NCBI GenBank assembly: GCA_013397865.1
Contig: VZTI01001285.1
Span: forward strand, 991,925 to 1,055,924
Length of the DNA: 64,000 nt
From: Struthidea cinerea
Taxonomy: Eukaryota; Chordata; Aves; Passeriformes; Corcoracidae
Reading direction: 5' to 3'
Of the stretch, positions 49,922 to 63,613 are shown piece after piece (positions within the stretch are counted from its first letter, which is position 1; the number at the start of each line of letters is the position of its first letter). The notes under the pieces are model-generated. The model made no database searches. It saw only the letters and a list, made by a program, of their open reading frames with translations, and was not told the DNA's origin. The position numbers and the translations under genes are program-made.

Positions 49922-52900
49922 CTGAAACATACTTATTTCTAATTATCTGAGATACACAGACACAAAGATGACAACATCCACAATGTTCCACTGGCATGCT
50001 AGTGAGCTGGGGAGTCAAGTGAGCATGAATTTGCTGTGGTCTTCTGAAAACTCTCTAAGGCTCAGTGTTCCTTGAAATCTGCAGGGTTTGGACACACTGC
50101 AAGCTCTATTCCGTAGCAGTTGAGTTGGAGCCGCAGACTCCATTTGGGGATAATATTTGAGAATCTCAAGCAAAGTTTCCTCCTGTGGTTCATTCTATGA
50201 CCGTTTTTTGGTGGGAGGCAATAATGTGGGCAAGGAACTTTTGTGAGAACAGAATCCCCATAAACACCATATATGACAAAATTCATTTGAGATAAGGTTA
50301 TTTTTCAGTTTGTTTCCTTAAAAAACTGTAAATAATGGAAGACTTGTAAAATATACAACAAATAAATATACAAAGAATAAAACCTAAGTTATGCCATGAT
50401 TATGAATTTAAACAAGTTGTACTGGGGATCAAAGAAGGCGCAAAGTGAATAAAAGAGACATTGAACTTTTGTTTGGCACAGCCTCATTTTTTAAAAGCAG
50501 GATAAAAATAGAGAGGAAAAAACAAGTTCCCTTCATTCAGCTAGCATATTTTTCTGGAAAAAAATATATATAATATTTCTCCATCACCTTGGCAGGCACA
50601 AATCTCTATAGCACACACTCAAAGGCTGGTAATTGAAAACTGTCCTGGCAATTACTACAGTTAGAAATCTGAGACACTCCAGTGAGCAACCACAGACTTT
50701 ACACCTACAATGAGCTAGATTCTGAACTTTTAGCATCTCTGTGCCTCTGTTTAACTCTGGTGTAACTGAGAATGTCACCTATGGCTGAAACAAGGTGTTT
50801 CAGCTGGTGGCTGGCTCTCTCCTGCAGAGTAATTCCAGCCAGCCAGTCCTTGGTGCTTTGGAGGAGATGGTTTCTAGAAGTCATATGGAAAGTCCAAAAC
50901 TGAACTCTGAGTTGCACATAGCTGCCAGCTGGTAGACATGAGTTCCCATGGTTCATAATGAGTGTTGAAAAATTAATCCAACCTCCATCATTGAAGTGAG
51001 CTGCCATTTTTTATACTACTGATTTATATTGATGTTTTGCCACATTGCTCTACTTGCTATTCAGGGAAACAGTGAATACTTTTTGTGTCCAAATGGATCA
51101 GAGCTAATGAGTTCCAGGTTCTTAAATATATTTACCTGTCTATTTCTTTTCTAGTGGGAGATTGGTATCTAAATATCTCTGTGGATCTGAGTTCAGTGCC
51201 TTGCTGGAAAAGCTGGATTTCAGACTTCATTTCCTCCTTTACTCACGGTAAAATAACTCTTCCAGGCTAAATCTTGCTTCAAGTTAATTAAATAGATGTT
51301 AATATTCCTGGTGACTTCAGAGGAAGAGAAATCCAGCTCAATATGTAATAAAAATGTAAGAGTAATAATTTTTCTAATACTAATTTAACTCAACTTTATG
51401 AAATGTCTAATACTTTGTGGTATTTTTACTTCAAAAGTATTTCTACTTAAAGCTACTCACCATGAACTCACCAATTTAAGTAGATGTGTCATTTACTTCA
51501 ACACTTTTGAGAAGCTTGAGTATTTATTTATGTAATAAATGCATACTAAATATCTTTATTCTTCCACACTGACATTTCTTTTCCTTGAGATCTGATTTTA
51601 AAAAGTAGTTATCTGTCATAAGCTAACTGGAACAGAATGTGAAAATTATGCACAGTTAATAAAGAAATGAAATACGTAATCTGTCAGAGCAGATCCACTG
51701 ATCCACGCTTTGTAAATCAGTGCTCTTCTGACAGGGATATGTCTGTGTGCTGTTCCTGCTCTCAGAATAGGATTTTACTCACCAGCTACACGTTTTTGTA
51801 CGTATGTCATGTAAAGTGGGAAACACCTAATGAAATATTGTAATTTTTACACAAATATATTTAAGAAATTGCTAAGAATTTTGGTTAATTAAAAAAACAT
51901 GTATTCAAGTTATTGGGTTAATGCAAGCCCCTCATCTTTTCTGTGCAGGCTACATTCAAACTAAGGAGACTTCAGGCAGGAAAGTCACCGCTTCTTTCTA
52001 AGATTACTTTTTTCACACGTGCAGAACCTTTGTGTTACCTTTCTGGAGCAAATGCTGTGCCAAGGGTACCAGGCTGGCTTGATCTGTCATTTGTAAACAG
52101 AGGCACCTAGCATGGGAACAAGACACTGCTGCAGCGAGACAAAAATTCTGCCCCTTCTTGAAGTTTGTAAGTTCTGTGAGCTCATTTCCACCCTCAGGGA
52201 TATGCTGCTAGATGGCAACTCTCCAAATGTCATACGTGTATAACTGACTGTAGTGACCTCTCTGACACTGGACCTTGGGTTCTCTGAAATTCCCCTGGGC
52301 CTCAGGGAAGGCACCAGAGGTGCTCCATCATGTCATTCCAACCGGAGCTGCCCATCACTCTTGCAGGAGTGTTGTCAACAGTTGTCTTGATGTTTGTGGC
52401 TCTTGGAACTCCCTCTCCTCTGTAACAGAAAGGCAAATACGTAATTCTAACAATCCAGCACATCTGGGGGAGTAGAGTTGGTGAAGCAGTTGTCAATCAC
52501 CCAAGCCTTCCCTTATGTGGTTTAGAGTGAGACTCTTGTAGTTCACTGGAGTGGGGAGAAGAGAACCAAATCTTTTCAGAAGGCCACTTCATTTTCACTC
52601 TCATCAAGGGCTTAATGTTTTTCTGGCCTTCACAATGCTAAAGCAGAACTGGTGAGCTATTAGAAAGGAAAGCAGGATGGTTATTCAAATATGGTCACAG
52701 AGAATGAGACTCATTTCTCATTTAATTGTAGGTGTGGGATTCATCCTACAGATTAGTATTTCTGCCTTGAAGCAAATACGTATAGATGCCTATATGAAGG
52801 TAGTACCCAAGCTCCCATCAGGCAACGGTGTGGAGCCTCAGCTCTCTAACATATGTCTGCACATACACACTACAGTTGTCTAAGTCCCACCCTGCTTCCT

Positions 52901-54963
52901 GATTCACTTAAAAGTCAGTGGTGAGAAACAGATACTTTTAGGGCATGATTCATTCCATCCTAAAGTACCTAAAATAGATTAATAACTCTTGCTTTATGAG
53001 TCTAGCTGAAGTACTCGGATAGGAAATGGGTATGAACAGATGAATGCCAAGGAATGGTTGCATAGTCATTACATGCATGTCTGTTATAACTAGAACGTTT
53101 ATCAATGATCAGCCCACCAATACCTCTTTCTAGAGCTACATGATTCCTACCCACAGCCTTCCCACTGCTGAATGCCCTCTGTATCTCAAAACACTGTTTT
53201 TTGACTTAATGCTCCCATATGTACATGCCAGTCTCTTGTGCACACTTTATAAAGCAATCAGGTTTTCAATAGAAACTCCAGCACTTATGTTACAAAAATT
53301 ATACTGGGCAGAAGAGCATGAAATGTTCTTTAGGATATATTTCTGTCTTGGCAAAGAGAGGGAATGAATGATCTAATGGGTCTTTCCATCTGTAAGTCAA
53401 CGTTCAGCTTCCAAATTATGACAGTCTTTTTCTTTCATAGGCATTAAATGTGTTTGTTTTTGAAGATGTCTCTTATTAGTACCTTGTTTTTTGCATGATA
53501 ATGTAAATTTATACCCTTGAAGTAGTATTTTTATAATTCCCACCGGACACATCAGATAACTTAGGAACCTCTTGCATGGCTAAATGCTCTTTGCCACAGT
53601 GTGCAATAGTCAGTTAGATCACTCTCAATTGAAAGCCCGTTGAGACTTGAAGAAGAACAAAGGATAGTAGTATTTTTAGCAGATTTATATTTGTCCCAGC
53701 TTGATAAGTTGAAAAGGACATTAAACTCTGTCAGCTCTGGGAAAATACTTTATTATTGTAAAGGAACTCAGGCCAGCATAAGCTGGACATAATCCTGTAT
53801 CCGAACTGGTTGGTTGACAATGTAGACAGAGTCAAACTCTGTTTTGGAAGGTGCACTAGAAAGCAAATTTTATAAAGTATATCAAAATTGATTACTTCTG
53901 AATCACATGGGTTCTAGTATCTATTCAGGCAGTTAAACTGTGGTTGAGAATATTGATTGAGAAAGATTTTGGGGTCTCTCTTATTTTGCTTGATGTATGA
54001 GTTGTGTTTGATGATAACACTTCCGATGCTCAAGACAGGTGAATAGTTTGCGGTTGCTGGTTCTACTCGGGACAATTCCAGAAGTGTCTGAAGAAAGCTG
54101 ATTCCCAGCTATATTTGGAAACCCTCCTAATAAAACACCTTTAACTTGGTCTCCCATGGAAATGTTCTTGCTAGTTACACTTTATAGGATCTCCCTACCT
54201 CCCGGGTATAGACAAAAATATTGGTGAATGTATTCTAACACAAACCTGCTAATTAAAATGAAACTGTGGTAACACTGTGCTGCTGTTCACCTGCTTGTTT
54301 AAGTATTTCACCTGTAACTGTCTGTGTAGGCTGAAACTGAGCTATAGTGGATGATGTTTTTAATCCACAGCCCTTAAGATAGTTGAAGCATTAGCTAGAA
54401 TTGTATTGAAGGTCCTGTGGGATCTACATTTTTACTGAAAAGCTGTGATGGTTCTGTTTTGGCTCTCTTTTTTATCTTAGATAAGGTCTTAATGCAATGG
54501 AAAATAAAATTAAAAATACTTTTTCCTGCTTCCCTAGTAGGAAGGATTAGAAGTGTTTCCACTTGAAGGTCAGTTTAAGCCTAAATACCTGTTCTCCAGG
54601 ATTCAGCCACCTTTACTCCATAGGTGCACAACCTGAAATGGTTGGTGCAGCCTTGTCTTTCTCTAAGAAAGAAATGCTGGGTCACCCCTGATAAGGAGCT
54701 GAATGCCAGAGAGATTAGTGTTTGTGTTTCTCCTAGAGTTGAATGTAAAAAGCCTGAGATTTTTAGTGGCTGTTGCTGATCTGTTGACACTTACCTGGAA
54801 TTAAAGCTGTCTTTGGAGTATCACGCAAAAAAACCCCAACTTTTTACAATCTTTCTGTGCTGTCCTACTTGTAGCTGCCCTGGTATGTTGCAGTCTGCCT
54901 CTCTGGCTGCTGAACTTTTAGTTATAACTTCAGATCGTTTTGGTCAGGAGGTTCTAGAAACTC

Positions 54964-55040
54964 ATTAAACATTTATTATATGTTTATTTATATATTTATA
55001 TATATTTTTTAATATATTATTTATTATAAATTATAAAATT
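54964..55040. repeat. AT-rich low-complexity tract
   Basis: Nearly pure A and T with repeated TATTTATATATTTATA-like units. Confidence 0.9.
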
Positions 55041-55587
55041 GCACATGCAGAATGAAGGAAAACAAATACAACCTTAATTTTCTGAGTCCATTAGCCAGCT
55101 CCCTTGATTCATTTATCTGGAGGATTGAGAATGACAGTTAATTTCATTTCCACAGTTACATTTTCCAAAATCATCGAAAGACTAATCAAAAGCTTGTAGC
55201 TAATATTTGCGGCTTGTTTGGTTTTCTCCTGTTGTTTGAACTGCTTCCAATATGTCTTGCCAGTGACATTTCTCCACCAAGCAGAATAAATACCAAAACT
55301 ATAGAGAAATAGTTTTACTGAAGCAAGCAGAAAATGTGTTGCCCTGTAAATACAAAGTTTCTCAAAGTCACTGACATCCTTCTGTAACTTCCATGGCAAG
55401 GAAATGACAGAGCTGGAATAATTGTTTACTGAATAGATGCAATATATGTAATTCCAGTACTGTTCCACAGTTTGAAAGATAGACTTACTTACATTTTTTA
55501 ATCCATTTTTTGCTATGAAAGATTGGGTGGAAGACAAAATCTAATCCTCTTGGACTGTCTGCTTAAGATACTGTTATTATTGGAAAT

Positions 55588-55767
55588 TTTATTTGTGAGA
55601 CCGCACTGCATGACCCTGAGTTTAGGCTCTAGGTCCCTCTTTTATTTATGATAAAAGACAATCTCTTCCCCTGAAGTGTTTGGAATCTAAACAGACAAGG
55701 TAGAATGATCGTTCTTGTTCTATAAATTAAATACTGAGGCACAGAGCAGTTCAGAGCATATCTACAG
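55588..55767. repeat. Source copy of a 180-bp duplication
   Basis: This 180-bp stretch (TTTATTTGTGAGACCGCAC to GCATATCTACAG) recurs at 56184-56363 with no difference that I can find, at an offset of exactly 596 bp. Confidence 0.95.
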
Positions 55768-56039
55768 TTCAGCAAGCTGCCTTCAAAAGAGTAAGCAGTG
55801 AAGCAATATCACTGCAGCAATCTGCATGTGTGCTAATTAGTCTGGATGGATGCTGCAATTTCATATTTATATTGCATCTGAGGTTCTAGCTAGTTTTGTA
55901 TTAGCCACTTCGGAGCATTATGCATTGCAAACAGATCCAAAGTGATTAAGGATCATGCAGTCAATGTTGGAATCATGGTTAACCTCACTACCACTCTTTA
56001 ATTTCCTTCTCTTCTTCATGTTGCATGACAAGTATTACA

Positions 56040-56660
56040 GACTCATACATCAGTTTAGAGGAGGAGACCTTGGAGGCCATATGGTCCAATTGCTTGCTTG
56101 GAACAGGGCTGACATCAGTTTGTTCAGGTTCCTTAAGGCTTTGTTTGATAACTCATCTTGTGAAGATTTTTTTTTAATCTATATTTATTTGTGAGACCGC
56201 ACTGCATGACCCTGAGTTTAGGCTCTAGGTCCCTCTTTTATTTATGATAAAAGACAATCTCTTCCCCTGAAGTGTTTGGAATCTAAACAGACAAGGTAGA
56301 ATGATCGTTCTTGTTCTATAAATTAAATACTGAGGCACAGAGCAGTTCAGAGCATATCTACAGGCTTTGTTTGATAACTCATCTTGTGAAGATTTTTTTT
56401 TAATCTATATTTAGTCAGAATTTCTCTTGCTATGACTTGTGTCCACTGCTTCTTGTCCTTTTGTTGGGCATCTCTGAGAAGAGTGTGGCACCATCCTCTC
56501 CACCACCCATTAGGTAGTTGTAGACAGCAACTGAGATCCTTCTTCTCTCCTGCAGGCTGAACAAACCCAGCTCCCTTCTCCTCTCCATATTCTCCAACCA
56601 TTAACGACATTGGAATGGTTGGGCTTGCTCCACTACATCCTTGTACTGGGGAGACAAGTC
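56040..56660 (-). mobile_element. Old CR1-like fragment, antisense, interrupted
   Basis: Decayed sequence with CR1-like antisense blocks (GACCTTGGAGGCCATATGGT; GGCTGAACAAACCCAGCTCC). It is split by the 226-bp duplication at 56136-56413. Divergence makes the borders approximate. Confidence 0.5.
56136..56413. repeat. Templated insertion: 52-bp direct repeats around a copied 180-bp segment
   Basis: Direct repeats 56136-56187 and 56362-56413 (52 bp, offset 226, no mismatch seen, including a run of nine T) flank a perfect copy (56184-56363) of 55588-55767. Overlaps at the two joints are TTTA and AG, which look like microhomologies. It is not a transposon: no terminal repeats, tail or coding capacity. 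Confidence 0.93.
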
Positions 56661-59600
56661 TATGAGACTGTGAGTCTGTCTAAACCCATGTGGGTTTGGA
56701 AGTGATAAAATGCATTAATCTCTTCTGGAAGCAAGCTCCTTTATTAAGGTCCTGGTCTTGTGGACTTTTTGCCTCCATTCCGGAACATAAGCTACCAAAT
56801 TCTTGACTCTAGTAGCTGGTGGTGTATATCCTGATGAGCTGGAGCTCTTTCCTGTGCATACCTGAGGTTACCTCACCTGGTCCTGTAAAAGGCTTTGAAG
56901 ATCAGGTTTAAGACCTTCATAATGACTCACATAAAAGCATTGTGAGAGAGAATATATGAATATCTGAGTTGGGAAGAGCCTGGTGAGAGAGGTGGCAGCT
57001 TTCAAGGCAGTTTTAGTGCTACTGAAAAAATCCAGCTGCAGTTTTGCATTCACAGCTACAGCTGCAAGAGGATAGTATAGATACAGATGTGGATAAGGAG
57101 TTCCAAGAGGAAGATGAGTATTAGGAATAATTGCTTCAGGAGGAAATTTTATTCTGTTTCGGGGCATTTGGAACAAGTATCAGTTGGGGAGGAGGGAACT
57201 GTGCGGCAGACCTGTGGTAACCAGCAGCGGTGAGAAGTGAGACAGGCACAGGGAGATTTTTGGGTTTAATTTGTTAATCACATGGCTGTCAGTGCGGGTG
57301 TGCTCTCAGAATTACCCTAAGCATGTGCTTTGAGAGGAGTCATGGATTCTGGCTGACTCTCTTTTGTCAATGCTCGTGATGCACAGGAACATTCACAGTG
57401 ACACGACCTGCTGAGCTCTGCAGGCTGGTGTTTATTTTGGTCAGGGTTTTTTCCAGTGTGGTGCTGGTTTTGCATGACCTGTACACTTTGGGATTAAAAT
57501 TACTTGGTTTCACATGTTGGTTCACTGAATGGAAAGGTCAGTATTGGTAACACATTTTTAGTTTGCTTTCACTGTTCATAGAACACTGGTTGGGTTTCAA
57601 AGTAATGCTGATTCTTTATCCATGGATGATGGTGATGGAAATGTGTATTGTTGGGGGTTTTTTGTGGCTTCCATGAATTTTTACATTTGCAGAATTTGTG
57701 CTTTCTGTTTATGGGCAATTTAGTGCTTTTCCTTCCAGGAGTGTTCTTCATGTGCATATGGAATCTATTACACATGATTTGTAGATCCTTTGTAGATTTG
57801 AAAAACAATGAAGAATGGGATTTCACAATATAGGAACTATGAACTAAACTAAAACACCCTAAAAATTTGGAAACTGTTTGTCTTCCTAAAAGTGGAAATA
57901 GATAAATAGTTTGTAAACAGTGCTGGCTGTAGGGGTTTTAACAAAAGAAAATGGGATATTCATCTTCTAAACTTTAAGGTTTTGGGTCTTTCTCATAATG
58001 ACTGTGGCAACATGTCCTCTTTGTGACCACTGAGTAATCTTAGATGTTGGAGTAATGTGGTTCCATCAAAACGTTTGGGAAGGAGTGTGAAGAAACCCCC
58101 CACTTTTCCAGCCCACTGTTTCTGTTGCCAGGATAGAAAAATGTGCTGTGGGAAGGTCTTGTGGTAAACGACTGTTCGGGAACGTGAGCTCTACAGAGCC
58201 TTGGAGAGAGAGACTCCTGGACTTTACCCTTCATACAGATATGCTGGATCCCAAAGGTGGAGGAGGTGGATGACATGCAATGACTTTCAAAGAGCATTCG
58301 TAATACACTAATCTGGTCTGATTTGATAATCTGGTTTTAGCCATTTCCTTGGTCATGAACTTTCCCTCTTTGTCCTCTCTGTTTCCCCTCCAATTTCCTG
58401 CCAATTCTAAACCACTTTTCCTTGTATTTCAGAGGTTTTCTGATGACATGGACATTCCTTGTTTTAGTCTGCTCTTCCAAGATCTTCATGTGCTCTGGAC
58501 TTGTTAACATGTATTTAAGGATCTCAATGCCTCCAGTGAATACCTTGAGGGTAAAATTAACATTATTTTTTGTTCAATATCTGTGGTGTCAAAGATTTTT
58601 TAAAATATCAATCCAACAACTTTGAGATACCCTCTACAGATCCTTTTTTCTGTCTTGGAATTTGGCCTCACCTTTCTTTCCATGGTCTTGGTAATATTAG
58701 CGTAGGGGATCTAATTAGCTCATGCCCAAAAGAAGGAATTAGAGACCCACCATGGGGCAAGAGGCCACAGGATAGGATGATTGTAGATACAGCATGTAAG
58801 ACCTAGGTCACATCTTGGTCCCTCCTAATCCCATCTTGTGGCTTGTGAATTTTGCTGTTGGTGGGGTTTGCTTTTTTATTATGATTGTCAGTCTGCCTGA
58901 GGATGCTGTGGTCTGTGCTTAAGGCCTGTTACTTGTGATGACACTTGAAGCAGATATTCTGTGATCCCGCCTGAACTATGTCTTTTATGTGATTAGGTCC
59001 AATCTCCTGTCACAAGACACAGCTTGGGAACAGCTATTCTTCTCCCATCACAGAGAGATGTGTGGCCTGATCAAAGGAAACATATAATTATAAAAGCTAA
59101 AGTGAACCCAGCAAAGTATAATTTGCTTTTATTCATTGCATTTATGCTTTCTGATGCTCTGAGCATCTGAGAGGACACAGACATCTACCTGGAGCCTGGA
59201 TGAAAGCAGTCCTTTCTTGTAAAGTCAAGAGCTCTACTTGGACACCATGTACCTAGAACTTCCCTTTATAACTCTCCTTATGCTCTCAGCTTTTCTTGTG
59301 CTGTCCTTGTTGCTCTGTAGTGACTCAGAGGCACCTCTGGAATTAGCAATGTTCATGTGTTCTTAATGCCTCTGTGCCACTTACCTCCTACCTAGGCGTT
59401 TTCCTATTTCTCAAATACATTTTTAGTATCTTTCTGCTGATCAGAAATCAAATGACACTCTGAGATTGGCAATGGAAAAGAACCCCTTTTCAGAATTTGC
59501 ACTGTTACAGACGTGCTCTGAGAAACTGCAATAAGTGCCTGCTTATTCTATATATGCTACCTACAGATGCAGAATCCACTGGAACAGGAGGCAGGCAAAA

Positions 59601-60309
59601 GGAATCCCTGTTCAATCCTCATTACTGCTTCTGAGCTCGTGTGAGCTCATGCTTTTCCTCACTTGCCCACTTTTTGGGGAACTTCAGCCAACCAGCCCTG
59701 GTATTTCAGAGTGTCTGACCTACAAGGAAAGACAGATACAATCGAGCACCCAGGCGAAGAAACAGTCTGATCAGAGTAGTGTGAAAAGATGTGTAGTTCA
59801 GAGCAGGGATGCAAGGGCCACATTATCACAGTTAAGAACCAGCACAGTAATTCCTCAGTTCAGTCATCCTGACTACTGCCCATATAGAGGAAGATCTTTT
59901 TTCCTGAGGAGAACCCAGTTTGTAACAGATAAACATCCTGAAAAAGCAGTGTCGGAGAAGTGCAGGTTGGAATTAGACGGATACAGACAGCTCTTTCAGT
60001 TGGAAAACTGATGATGTTGCGGTTCCATTTTTATTTTTAACCCAGAAAACACAGAACTGCAAACAGAACTATTCCTTTAGAGGCAGTGGAAACTCTCGAG
60101 ATTCAAATAGACAGTAAGTTTATGAAGAAATAGTCTATTTCAGTGCACTCCTCAGAAGTAGTTGTAGCAAGGTTGAATATGTAATCTCACATCATGGGAA
60201 CACCACACATACATGGATTTTCCTATTTAAAACATGGATATGAACAAGAAGTTATAAATTGTTTTGCACTGAAACTCAAGGTCACTGCCAGCCTGCTGGA
60301 GACCTGCCG

Positions 60310-60341
60310 CTGATGCTGCTACTGCTGCTGCTGCTGCTGTG
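60310..60341 (+). repeat. Short CTG/CTN microsatellite
   Basis: About ten CTG-like triplets with two interruptions (CTGATGCTGCTACTGCTG and onward), directly before the second CpG island. Confidence 0.85.
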
Positions 60342-60399
60342 TGGGGCCACCAGCGGTGGGTACCACTGCCCTGATGCTGCTGTTCACCAACAGAATCGG

Positions 60400-61450
60400 G
60401 GGAACATTCCCTTCAGCGTGCACACGTAACGTGCGAGCACGAATGCTTTCCTCCATGGCCCTTTGTAACGGGAAATGCCGACCCTCCACTCGCACTCAGC
60501 CGCGTTCTGGTGTCTGCATGGTTTGGAGCACGGCGCTTGGTTTCCCTGCCTGCCCGGCGCGACCGCAGCCGTACCCCACCGATACCCCCGCTCCCGCACA
60601 GGCCCTGAGCCCTCCGCCGCTCGGACTCGGCACGGGCACGGTCACACGGGGGGCAAACGCCGGCGAGACCCCGGGGCAGCGCTCCGCGAGGCACCATCGC
60701 TAAAGCGAACCCTGCCCGGGGGATGGCAGCAGCATTCCCCGCACGGCCGCGGGGTAGGGGCGATGCCGGCGGGGAGACCCCCCCNNNNNNNNNNNNNNNN
60801 NNNNNNNNNNNNNNNNNNNNNNNNNNNNNNNNNNNNNNNNNNNNNNNNNNNNNNNNNNNNNNNNNNNNNNNNNNNNNNNNNNNNNNNNNNNNNNNNNNNN
60901 NNNNNNNNNNNNNNNNNNNNNNNNNNNNNNNNNNNNNNNNNNNNNNNNNNNNNNNNNNNNNNNNNNNNNNNNNNNNNNNNNNNNNNNNNNNNNNNNNNNN
61001 NNNNNNNNNNNNNNNNNNNNNNNNNNNNNNNNNNNNNNNNNNNNNNNNNNNNNNNNNNNNNNNNNNNNNNNNNNNNNNNNNNNNNNNNNNNNNNNNNNNN
61101 NNNNNNNNNNNNNNNNNNNNNNNNNNNNNNNNGCAGCCCCCGGGCACGAACCCCCGATGCGGGAGAGGAGGAGCGCGGCGAGGCGGCCGCCCGGGGTCGC
61201 GGCGGCGGCAGGGGCGGCGAGGGGGCCGGGGTTTCTGTGGCATCCGCTGACAGCTGCGCAGCCCGAGCGCGGGGTCAGCGCCGGCGCCCGGCGGAGAGCC
61301 CAAACTTTCCCCGGTGGCGAGCCCGGCCTCGCCGGGGGCACCGGCTGTTCGTGCCAGCATCCCCCGGCAAGGCACAGCCGCCTCCCGGTCCAGCGTGGGA
61401 TGCTGGCGAGGGCTGAGGTCCAGCCCGGGTGGCAGTCACCTCCCCTTGGC
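60400..61450. promoter_or_regulatory. CpG island with 348-bp assembly gap (N 60785-61132)
   Basis: Dense CpG on both sides of the gap (GGCGAGACCCCGGGGCAGCG; GAGCGCGGCGAGGCGGCCGC). It is a likely promoter. By human synteny it could serve WDCP copy 2 to the left, through a non-coding first exon, and FKBP1B to the right. No FKBP1B coding start is visible, but it may lie in the gap or beyond the window. Confidence 0.65.
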
Positions 61451-62722
61451 GCACACTCGCCTTTCCAGAGCCAATTTGCGGTGGTCTGCTCTTCTTCGGA
61501 ATTATAATATAATTCTGTAAGGTTTTTGTGTTTTGGGTTTAAGAGAACGTAATTTCTAACATACATATGTAGCTGTATAATAGGCCAGATTCATCCTTGG
61601 GTGATATACAACCATAAATAATTCGTTCAAGTTGATGGCAGCTTAAGTTTCTTGGCCCGGTATCTTTCCTTTCTTTGTGTATGCTTTTAAATTGGCTTCT
61701 CCCTCTTGTGCTGTTTAGCTCTAGGGATAGAATTCTTCTCTTGGTTGCACAGATGTAAAAGAAGAATACTTATGCCCACATAAGTAATGGTGCTGAGTTG
61801 GGAGTAGGAAGGAGGGTGGAACTACCCCATAGTAGTACTTTCTATCTATGAAATAGATCAAGACTGTCATTGTAATATGCTATTCCAGGTAAGGTTATAT
61901 GGTTTAGTTCTCTTGGTTGCAAGTCTTAATCAAAATCAGCTGACTTGAGGTACTGCCTTAAGCCACAGTGAGTCAGTGGTCTTGCGAATCTCTGCTTTTA
62001 ATTTGGCTTTGATGTGAAATTGTGTAGCTTCATTGGCTTTGCTGGTGGTACACTCACACAGCAGAGTGTGTGTCCATAAGGTCTGAAACCACTTTTCTCA
62101 AATCTCTGTATAATAGTGCATCACTTTAATATTACCTGTTTTACTGAGGGTAGGATTCATCTCACGTAAGTTTTCTCAGGTTAGCTGGCTAGTCTAAAGC
62201 AGTCTTCTGGGTTTTATCTGTGGTCATCTCCAGAGAATAATTCATCTCGCCTTTCTCTAGATAGGCTGGCTTTCTCTCAAAGCGCTGCTAATTCTTTGCT
62301 GTCAATAGAGGAAGCCCAGGAGACTGGTATACGATAGTTGCCTGTGGTTTAGATGGCTGAATTTAAAAGAGATGAATCCCACTTTAGCATACCATGGTGC
62401 CCTAACTGGATACGTGCTGTACTGCATTTTGTGCAAGGTGCAGCTAAGGGTGTTCCAGCCAGCCAAGCCAATGAACAAGGCTGTTCAGGTGGCGCTTGGA
62501 AGCACCACTTTCTCAATTTTTATGCTGTAAATCTTGGTTCATCATATTAGCCTGCCTTCCTGGCACTTACTGCTCACGTGGTTTTGGCCTGTAAGCCCTA
62601 AGGCCATAGCTTGTGTGTTAGCTGCTGGTTTATACCCCGTGAAGTGCCCTGTTATGCAGAACCTGTTACCATGTTAATTCTGACCAAAGGGCCAGAAAGC
62701 CAACTAAGAGATGAGCCTCAGT
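61451..62722. other. Flank of the second CpG island, nothing recognised
   Basis: About 1.3 kb of unique-looking sequence with no exon, RNA gene or repeat that I can support. Confidence 0.5.
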
Positions 62723-62885
62723 TTCACAGAATGATAGAATGGTTTGGTTGGAAGATCATGTCATTCCAACCCCTGCCATGGGCAGGGACACCTTCCACTA
62801 GGAAGGTTCCTCCAAGCCCCATCCAACCTGACCTTGAACATTTCTGGGGATGGGGCATCCACAGCTTCTCTGGGCAACCTACCTC
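62723..62885 (-). mobile_element. CR1 3' fragment, antisense
   Basis: Clear reverse-complemented CR1 tail: TTCACAGAATGATAGAATGG, CCTGCCATGGGCAGGGACAC, GGGGATGGGGCATCCACAGC. Confidence 0.94.
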
Positions 62886-63613
62886 AATCCCCAGTTTTTA
62901 GCTTTCTGTCAAGGACGTTCCTTAATAATTAACTTCATTGATACTTTTAAGTTCTTCTGAACCTGGGCACTTCCCTGGCCAACCTTGAGAAATCAAGGTT
63001 AGCAGCTTTAATACACCATGGACACCTAATTGAGCCTGGAAAGTCATTCCTTAGCTTTTAGTGCCTTTGGCAGTACCTAGAACAGGTAAAATGAAAATTA
63101 TGATTTCATTTTCCAGTGCCAAGCAAATAATTTCAGCTTTCTTTCCTTTCAGTATGAACATTTTAGGAGGAGCTACTAGGCTCTTAAAAGAATTCAGTGT
63201 CCTACTGCTTTACTGTTGCCTGATGCTACAAAATTAAACTGCTTTTGTCTGTGAAAATTTCTGTAAAACCCATCCCTGCTAATTAAAGATGCCCTCATAG
63301 AGCTGTCTTTCTTGAGTGAAAGGCTTCAGAGATGTGAATACAAATGGATTTTCTCACAATGTCAGACTGAGACTTTACTTGAAAAATTATAGGAAAAACA
63401 TTCAGAGAATTATTAAAAGTTACAATCCATGAAGTTTTGACTGTCCTTTTGCATTAAAAGAATGTAAATGCATATGTAATGCATACATATATAGGGAGAG
63501 TTATCTAAAGAAAAAAGTACTTGGTCTAAGAGCTAAATAGGAGCCAAGCTGGGACCTTTTACCCTAAACCATCCCATTCCTGTCTTGCATATTAGTGATT
63601 TGGTAACATATAG

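Larger units (their letters stand above)
47226..60309. other. AT-rich region upstream of WDCP copy 2, no gene recognised
   Basis: About 13 kb with no convincing coding exon on either strand. If the CpG island at 60.4-61.45 kb is the WDCP copy 2 promoter, most of this would be its first intron. It contains two small hairpins near 49.9 kb, an AT-rich tract near 55.0 kb, the templated insertion at 56.2 kb and an old CR1-like stretch. Confidence 0.55.

Noticed and set aside
55109..55537. 142-codon minus-strand open frame
   Set aside because: AT-rich, with no domain I recognise and no neighbouring exon. Probably chance.
59535..60011. 158-codon plus-strand open frame near the second CpG island
   Set aside because: No recognisable motif, no clear splice or promoter support, and low-complexity composition. 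It is kept only as a possible non-coding transcript.
60413..61566. Long open frames across the second N gap
   Set aside because: Artefacts of unknown bases in a GC-rich island.
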